10,586 nucleotides of DNA from assembly GCA_937969125.1 (NCBI GenBank), contig CALBVA010000077.1, forward strand, positions 1-10,586. Reading direction: 5' to 3'. The notes beneath the pieces were generated by a model. That model saw only the letters and a program-made list of their open reading frames with translations, had not been told where the DNA came from and ran no database searches. Positions 6,447 through 10,586 of this stretch are shown here, piece by piece. The stretch's first letter is position 1, and each line of letters starts with the position of its first letter. The position numbers and the translations under genes are program-made. Origin of the DNA: an uncultured Verrucomicrobiales bacterium. Its GTDB lineage: Bacteria > Verrucomicrobiota > Verrucomicrobiia > Verrucomicrobiales > Akkermansiaceae.

Positions 6447-9116
6447 TCACTCCAGCGGTTTCAGAAGATCCTGCAAGGCCTCTGCGTCCGGGGTGGTCTT
6501 AGTGGCGGCTGAAAGAAGTGAATCGGCGAGGTACGACTTCTTTTGCTGAAGCTGGTGAATACGGTCCTCTACCGTGCCGGTGCAGATGAGCTTGTGAACA
6601 AAGACCGGCTTATCCTGACCGATACGATAGGCCCGGTCGGTGGCCTGATTTTCAGCAGCGGGATTCCACCACGGATCGAAGTGCACCACGCTGTCTGCCG
6701 CAGTAAGATTCAGGCCAGTTCCCCCGGCCTTCAGACTAATGAGGAAGATGGGAATCTCTTCGCTCTGGAATCGTTCGACCAATTCGCCCCGATTCTTTGA
6801 GGCTCCGGTTAGCTTTAAATACGATATATTTCGTATTTTTAGTTCATTCTCAATGAGCTCCAACATCGAGGTGAACTGGGAGAAGAGGAGGACGCGGCGG
6901 CCTTCGGCGAAGAGGGTCTCCAGCAGCTCGAAGAGGTAGTCCAACTTTGCGGAGCGGTCAGCCTTCTTCGACTGGGAGGTCTGGAGCTTCAGGAGTGAGG
7001 GATGACAGCAGATTTGGCGGAGCTTTAGGAGCGCATCAAGAATGGCGAATTGTGATTGCTCCAGGCCTTTGGCAGCGATGGCCTCGCGCACCTGCTTGTC
7101 CATGGTGGCGCGGACCGTTTCGTAGAGATCGCGCTGGGCGGAGGTGAGTTCGACGGGGTGGACGAGAATGGTTTTGGGAGGGAGTTCGGGCGCAACCTGA
7201 TCCTTTGTGCGACGAAGAATCAGCGGACCAAGGCGGGCACGAAGGGCATCACGGCGCTCTTCATCCTCATCTTTCTCGATAGGGTTTTGGTAGTTCTTGC
7301 GAAATTTATCGAGTGAGCCCAGTAGGCCCGGGATGAGAAAACGAAAGAGCGACCACAGCTCACCGAGGTTATTCTCCACGGGGGTGCCGGAGAGGCAGAG
7401 GCGCTGGCGCGCATTGAGCTGGCAGGCGGCCTGGCTGACCTTCGCGGAGGGATTTTTGATGTGCTGGGCTTCGTCGAGGACAGCCAGCTGGAATTCGTGC
7501 TTCTTCAGCTCATCAATATCACGCTGCAGGAGGGCGAAGGAGGTGAGCACAATATCGGCATGTCTGATGTGGGAGAAGAGCTTCTTCCGCTGCGGCCCAT
7601 GGAGAATGATGGCCTTCAGCGAAGGGGTAAATTTTTTGGCTTCGGCAAACCAATTCGGCACCACCGAGGTGGGCGCGACGACCAGAACTGGGGCGGGATT
7701 GTCCCCACTCTTCAAATACAGAATGTGAGCGAGAGTCTGCAGGGTTTTCCCGAGACCCATGTCATCGGCGAGGATGCCGTTGAGTTCATGATCGGCGAGG
7801 AAGCGCATCCACTCGGCGCCGGTTTTCTGATACTCGCGCAGCTCGGCAAGGAGGCCCTCGGGCGGCGTGTATTTTCCGAGTGAGGTTTGTTTTTTGACCA
7901 GCCGCTCGCGCAGTTTTTTCAGTCCCGGCGGAGGATCAATGGGCAGCACCCCATCATCAACAAGGGTCGCAGCATCAAGGGGGTGCATTGACGGCGCACG
8001 GGGATTCGTGAGAGCGGCGAGATGGTGCAGGATGGAGCGAAGACGACCCGCCGGAACCTGCAACGCACCACCACCATTCTTGTCCGGCAGGTAGATGAGG
8101 TGGGGTTCGTCATCCGCCAGCTCCGACAGCTGCGCGATAGTATCGCTATCCAGAAGACCGGTCAGGATGGGAAGAAGATCCAGCCGCTCACCATCCAGAT
8201 CAATTCCCACCGAGAGGGTAAACCAGCCGCCGGGCGCCGGCTCCAAGGTCGCTCGTATTTCCTCATCAGTGAGCTCGTGCACCTCGTGGCCAAAGTCATC
8301 CGCAATGCTGACCTCCCAACCCCGCTCGCGCAGCATACGGGCGGCCTTTGCCCGAAACCACGGCCAATACATTGTGGGTGTGGAGAGGTGGGGATCGGGA
8401 AACCAGCAGCCTTCCACAGAAGCTCCGCTGGATTGTTTTTTCGCAAGTGAAAGCAGAAAACGATAGGTCGGATTGGTGGCGAGATTGGTCAGCCCGAGCT
8501 TGGTGAGTTGCTCGATGGCACGGAATTCGGTGGCCTTGTCTCGCACCATTCCGGAGCTCTCACCGGTCTTGATAAGAGGGAAAGAATGAGGTCCGTATTT
8601 CACGACCGGGCGGGCCACCAACCATGTGTCCCGTTGACTCGTTTTCAGAGCCTGAAGGAGAAGCTGCACGATGCGAGTTCCGGCCGGTTCCTCCGCGACT
8701 TCGATGTGGAAAGTGGGTTCGTAATTGTGTGCTTCCGGTTCAATTTCCTCCACCGCCGTGTCCGCTGCGATTGCCGGAACAGGTGACTTTGACCCACCAC
8801 CACGGAGGAGGCGGGCGAAGGTATTCGGCCTCGCTGCGCGCAAAAGAGCGGCTCCGGCGTGGCTGCAGTAGGATCCAAAATTACAGGTACAGGATGAATC
8901 AAAGCCCCAACGGTTCTCCGACTCCGGCCAGAAATTCACCTCCGTATCGTGACCATCGACACGCGCGGTGAGAAGGAAACCATCATCCAGTTCCTCCAAA
9001 TCGAGCGCGGTCAGAAAGCGTGGGGAGGAGAATTTTTTTCCCTGGGCGAGGATGTATTCATCGAAGCGGTGATACCAATCCTGATCATCGAAGAAGGTCT
9101 TTAAGTCACCGGCCAC
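6447..9116 (-). CDS. SNF2-family helicase-like ATPase with N-terminal SWIM zinc finger
   Basis: The product has 889 residues. A SWIM zinc finger lies at about 70-92, with ligands C76-x-C78 and C84-x-H86. Residues about 130-400 form the long, poorly conserved segment usual in bacterial SNF2 proteins. The ATPase core follows: LREYQKTGAEWM (426-437), Walker A DDMGLGKT (451-458, K457), VVAPTSVVPNW (479-489), DEAQ box (548-551), LSGTPVENN (575-583), then the second RecA lobe with LLFSQFTSML (743-752), SLKAGGTGLNL (794-804), DPWWNPA (814-820) and motif VI QATDRAYRIGQ (824-834). All are intact, so it should be an ATP-driven double-stranded DNA translocase. Family members remodel protein-DNA or RNA polymerase complexes, but this subgroup has no settled role. 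The start is GTG at 9114-9116, without a visible ribosome binding site, 54 bases after the GlcD-family gene, so the two are probably co-transcribed. An AT-rich patch with uncommon codons encodes residues about 758-770, between motifs IV and V. Confidence 0.95.
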   Translation of the reverse strand: MAGDLKTFFDDQDWYHRFDEYILAQGKKFSSPRFLTALDLEELDDGFLLTARVDGHDTEVNFWPESENRWGFDSSCTCNFGSYCSHAGAALLRAARPNTFARLLRGGGSKSPVPAIAADTAVEEIEPEAHNYEPTFHIEVAEEPAGTRIVQLLLQALKTSQRDTWLVARPVVKYGPHSFPLIKTGESSGMVRDKATEFRAIEQLTKLGLTNLATNPTYRFLLSLAKKQSSGASVEGCWFPDPHLSTPTMYWPWFRAKAARMLRERGWEVSIADDFGHEVHELTDEEIRATLEPAPGGWFTLSVGIDLDGERLDLLPILTGLLDSDTIAQLSELADDEPHLIYLPDKNGGGALQVPAGRLRSILHHLAALTNPRAPSMHPLDAATLVDDGVLPIDPPPGLKKLRERLVKKQTSLGKYTPPEGLLAELREYQKTGAEWMRFLADHELNGILADDMGLGKTLQTLAHILYLKSGDNPAPVLVVAPTSVVPNWFAEAKKFTPSLKAIILHGPQRKKLFSHIRHADIVLTSFALLQRDIDELKKHEFQLAVLDEAQHIKNPSAKVSQAACQLNARQRLCLSGTPVENNLGELWSLFRFLIPGLLGSLDKFRKNYQNPIEKDEDEERRDALRARLGPLILRRTKDQVAPELPPKTILVHPVELTSAQRDLYETVRATMDKQVREAIAAKGLEQSQFAILDALLKLRQICCHPSLLKLQTSQSKKADRSAKLDYLFELLETLFAEGRRVLLFSQFTSMLELIENELKIRNISYLKLTGASKNRGELVERFQSEEIPIFLISLKAGGTGLNLTAADSVVHFDPWWNPAAENQATDRAYRIGQDKPVFVHKLICTGTVEDRIHQLQQKKSYLADSLLSAATKTTPDAEALQDLLKPLE
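6817..6838. repeat. AT-rich 8-bp inverted repeat inside the SNF2 gene
   Basis: AAATACGA (6817-6824) and TCGTATTT (6831-6838) are perfect inverted repeats around a 6-base loop (TATATT). Two more T's follow on the plus strand. The repeat lies in coding sequence for KIRNISYLKL and is much more AT-rich than its surroundings. On the SNF2 mRNA it could fold as an 8-bp AU-rich hairpin. On the plus strand it looks like a weak terminator, but it lies about 375 bases beyond thiL. Its function is unknown. Confidence 0.6.
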
Positions 9117-9170
9117 AGGCTGAGATTAGAGAGGAGGAGTTCAGGGTCGAGGGAGGAATGCCAACGGCGG

Positions 9171-10535
9171 CTAATCCAGAAATTTCCCGGGATTCAGAGT
9201 GCCCTGTGGATCAAGCGCGGACTTGATCAACTGATGAACCGAGAAGCCAACCTCACCTAGAGCATCGCGAATCCAGCGCTTCTTCGCGAGACCCACCCCG
9301 TGCTCGCCGGTGATCTTCCCGCCGTTCTCGAGAACCCAGGTGAAGAGGACATCGAGCGCGGCATCCGCCCTCTCACGGATGACTGGATCGGAGTAATCTG
9401 CCACCATGAGATTGGTGTGAATGTTCCCATCTCCGGCATGACCGAAGCAGGCTACCGGGATGCCGGTGCGCTCTTCCAATCCCGCCGCAAAGGTGGCGAG
9501 TTCGACGAGCTTCGAGCGGGGAACCACAATGTCCTCATTCAACTTCGTGAGCCCGGTCGCGCGGAGCGAGTAGGAAAAATCCCGGCGTAACTGCCAGACT
9601 TTTTCGCACGCCTCGGCATCGTGATGGACCTCGGTCGAAACCGCCCCGACCCGATCCAGAAGCTCCTGAAGCTCCTCCAACTCACTGGAGACCGCCCGCG
9701 ACCGGCCATCGATCTCCACAATAAGGTGCGCATTGCCATCAGGCAGGGAATCGGCACCGAGGTAATCGCGCGCGGCTTTCAGCGTGAACGAATCGGTGAT
9801 CTCCAGCGCCGAGGGAAGATGGCCCTTATTGAGAATCTCCTGCACCGCCCCGGCCGCATCGGTGAATTCAGGGAAAGTCGCGGTGAGCATCGCTCGATGC
9901 TGCGGATGCGGGATGATGCGGAGAGTGGCCTTAGTGATGACTCCCAGCATGCCCTCGCTTCCTACGAAGAGATGGAGGAGGTCAAAGCCCGTCTTATTCT
10001 TATGACAACGCCCCCCCACTTCCAGGACACGCCCGTCGGCCAGAACGACCTCCAGACCGAGGACATAGTTCTTCGTAACGCCATATTTTAAACAACGCGG
10101 ACCGCCGGCATTCGTAGCGAGATTTCCCCCAATCGAACACTCCTTCAGCGAAGCTGGATCCGGAGGATAATACCACCCGACTTCCTTCGCCGCATCCTGC
10201 AAGACTCCCGTGATGACGCCCGGCTCGGTGACCACCACCCCGTCCTCGGATGAGACTTCGAGGATCTCATTCATCCGCGCCACCGAGAGGGCAATGCCCC
10301 CCTTCACCGGCACACACCCGCCAACGTATCCCACACCCGCGCCTCGCGTCGTGACCGGGATCCCTCGTTCGTGGGAAAACTTCATCACCGCCACCACATC
10401 CTCCCGTGACTCCGCAAAGACCACCACCTCCGGTGGGTGCGAAAAATCCCAACGGTCAATACTATGCTCGCCGATCACCCCGGCAGTCGCACTCACCTGA
10501 TTCGGACCCAGCAAATTCGTCAGCTCATCAATCAC
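9171..10535 (-). CDS. glcD: GlcD-family FAD-linked 2-hydroxyacid dehydrogenase (glycolate or D-lactate)
   Basis: The product has 454 residues and oxidises a 2-hydroxyacid (glycolate to glyoxylate, or D-lactate to pyruvate) using bound FAD. Residues about 34-210 form a PCMH-type FAD-binding domain: PEVVVFAESREDVV (35-48), TTRGAGVGYVGG (62-73), PPDPAS (124-129), IGGNLATNAGGPRCLKYG (135-152) and VGSEGMLGVIT (191-201). Residues about 212-452 are the FAD-oxidase C-terminal domain with NEDIVVP (333-339), GHAGDGNIH (365-373), GKITGEHGVG (406-415) and LDPQGTLNPGK (441-451). The His residues of GHxGDGNxH and GEHG are the metal and substrate positions in related enzymes. Substrate cannot be fixed from sequence, and no glcE or glcF partner is visible, so a stand-alone D-lactate dehydrogenase-like enzyme is possible and the symbol is a family label. 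The start is GTG (10533-10535): its TGA overlaps the stop of the preceding reading frame, and no in-frame ATG lies between it and the upstream in-frame TGA. Confidence 0.92.
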   Translation of the reverse strand: MIDELTNLLGPNQVSATAGVIGEHSIDRWDFSHPPEVVVFAESREDVVAVMKFSHERGIPVTTRGAGVGYVGGCVPVKGGIALSVARMNEILEVSSEDGVVVTEPGVITGVLQDAAKEVGWYYPPDPASLKECSIGGNLATNAGGPRCLKYGVTKNYVLGLEVVLADGRVLEVGGRCHKNKTGFDLLHLFVGSEGMLGVITKATLRIIPHPQHRAMLTATFPEFTDAAGAVQEILNKGHLPSALEITDSFTLKAARDYLGADSLPDGNAHLIVEIDGRSRAVSSELEELQELLDRVGAVSTEVHHDAEACEKVWQLRRDFSYSLRATGLTKLNEDIVVPRSKLVELATFAAGLEERTGIPVACFGHAGDGNIHTNLMVADYSDPVIRERADAALDVLFTWVLENGGKITGEHGVGLAKKRWIRDALGEVGFSVHQLIKSALDPQGTLNPGKFLD

Positions 10536-10586
10536 TCTGCTATCTCGCCCATGGAGCGCGGAAGTTCAAGCCCGCCCGCATCCTGC
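10532..10586 (-). CDS. C-terminal end of an unidentified upstream gene (partial)
   Basis: On the minus strand, one frame stays open from the window edge to TGA at 10532-10534 and reads QDAGGLELPRSMGEIAE. The TGA overlaps the GTG start of the GlcD-family gene as GTGA, the layout of tightly coupled operon genes. Seventeen residues are too few to name a family. An ATG inside this frame (10550-10552) could alternatively begin a six-codon leader peptide ending on the same TGA. Confidence 0.5.
   Translation of the reverse strand, partial: QDAGGLELPRSMGEIAE

Noticed and set aside
9131..9226. GAGGAGG and GGGAGGA before ATG 9158 on the plus strand, opening a 22-codon frame
   Set aside because: The nearer purine run is only one base from the ATG and the other is about 20 bases away. 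The frame is antisense to the end of the GlcD-family gene, so it is probably chance.
9621..10091. A 156-codon plus-strand frame antisense to the GlcD-family gene
   Set aside because: It overlaps the conserved FAD-binding and C-terminal domains of the real gene on the other strand and shows no protein-like pattern.
1..10586. A defence island or novel immune system built from the SNF2 protein, CPBP protease and kinase
   Set aside because: Each of these families occurs in some defence systems, but here they lie in different transcription units beside housekeeping genes (thiL, GlcD family), with no nuclease, methylase, reverse transcriptase or mobile-element marks.

Overview
The window most resembles a chromosomal segment of a GC-rich member of the Verrucomicrobiota (PVC group). 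This is an inference from gene style, not from a marker gene. The clues are a membrane-spanning Ser/Thr kinase fused to C-type-lectin-like domains with a helical C-terminal tail, a SWIM-type SNF2 helicase, and no convincing Shine-Dalgarno sequence before any start. Most of the segment is ordinary housekeeping or accessory chromosome. I see no rRNA, tRNA, CRISPR array, transposase or integrase.

Left part (1-1375): the first ~275 bases hold the decayed N-terminal end of a PLP-dependent trans-sulfuration (Cys/Met metabolism) enzyme, broken by frame changes and stops. An unrecognised, cysteine-free 300-residue protein (353-1255, +) follows, then a hairpin with a T-run that probably ends its transcript. 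This is the least ordinary part of the window.

Middle part (1376-6443): a 924-residue receptor-like Ser/Thr kinase lies on the minus strand and is transcribed towards the 300-residue gene. It has an N-terminal catalytic domain, one membrane span, a charged coil, two C-type-lectin-like domains and a helical tail. A 112-base divergent region separates it from a plus-strand run of three genes: a group II truncated haemoglobin, a CPBP/CAAX-type membrane protease, and thiamine-monophosphate kinase (thiL). The protease and thiL overlap by ATGA, which suggests coupled translation. The haemoglobin lies 37 bases ahead of the protease and may share the transcript.

Right part (6447-10586): minus-strand genes converge on thiL with only a 3-base gap. 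In transcription order they are the end of an unidentified gene (only 17 residues in the window), a GlcD-family FAD-dependent 2-hydroxyacid dehydrogenase whose GTG start overlaps that gene's stop, and, 54 bases on, a SWIM-SNF2 helicase-like ATPase starting at GTG. The spacing suggests one transcript, but no common biochemical job is evident. The SNF2 gene carries a short AT-rich patch with an 8-bp inverted repeat between helicase motifs IV and V.
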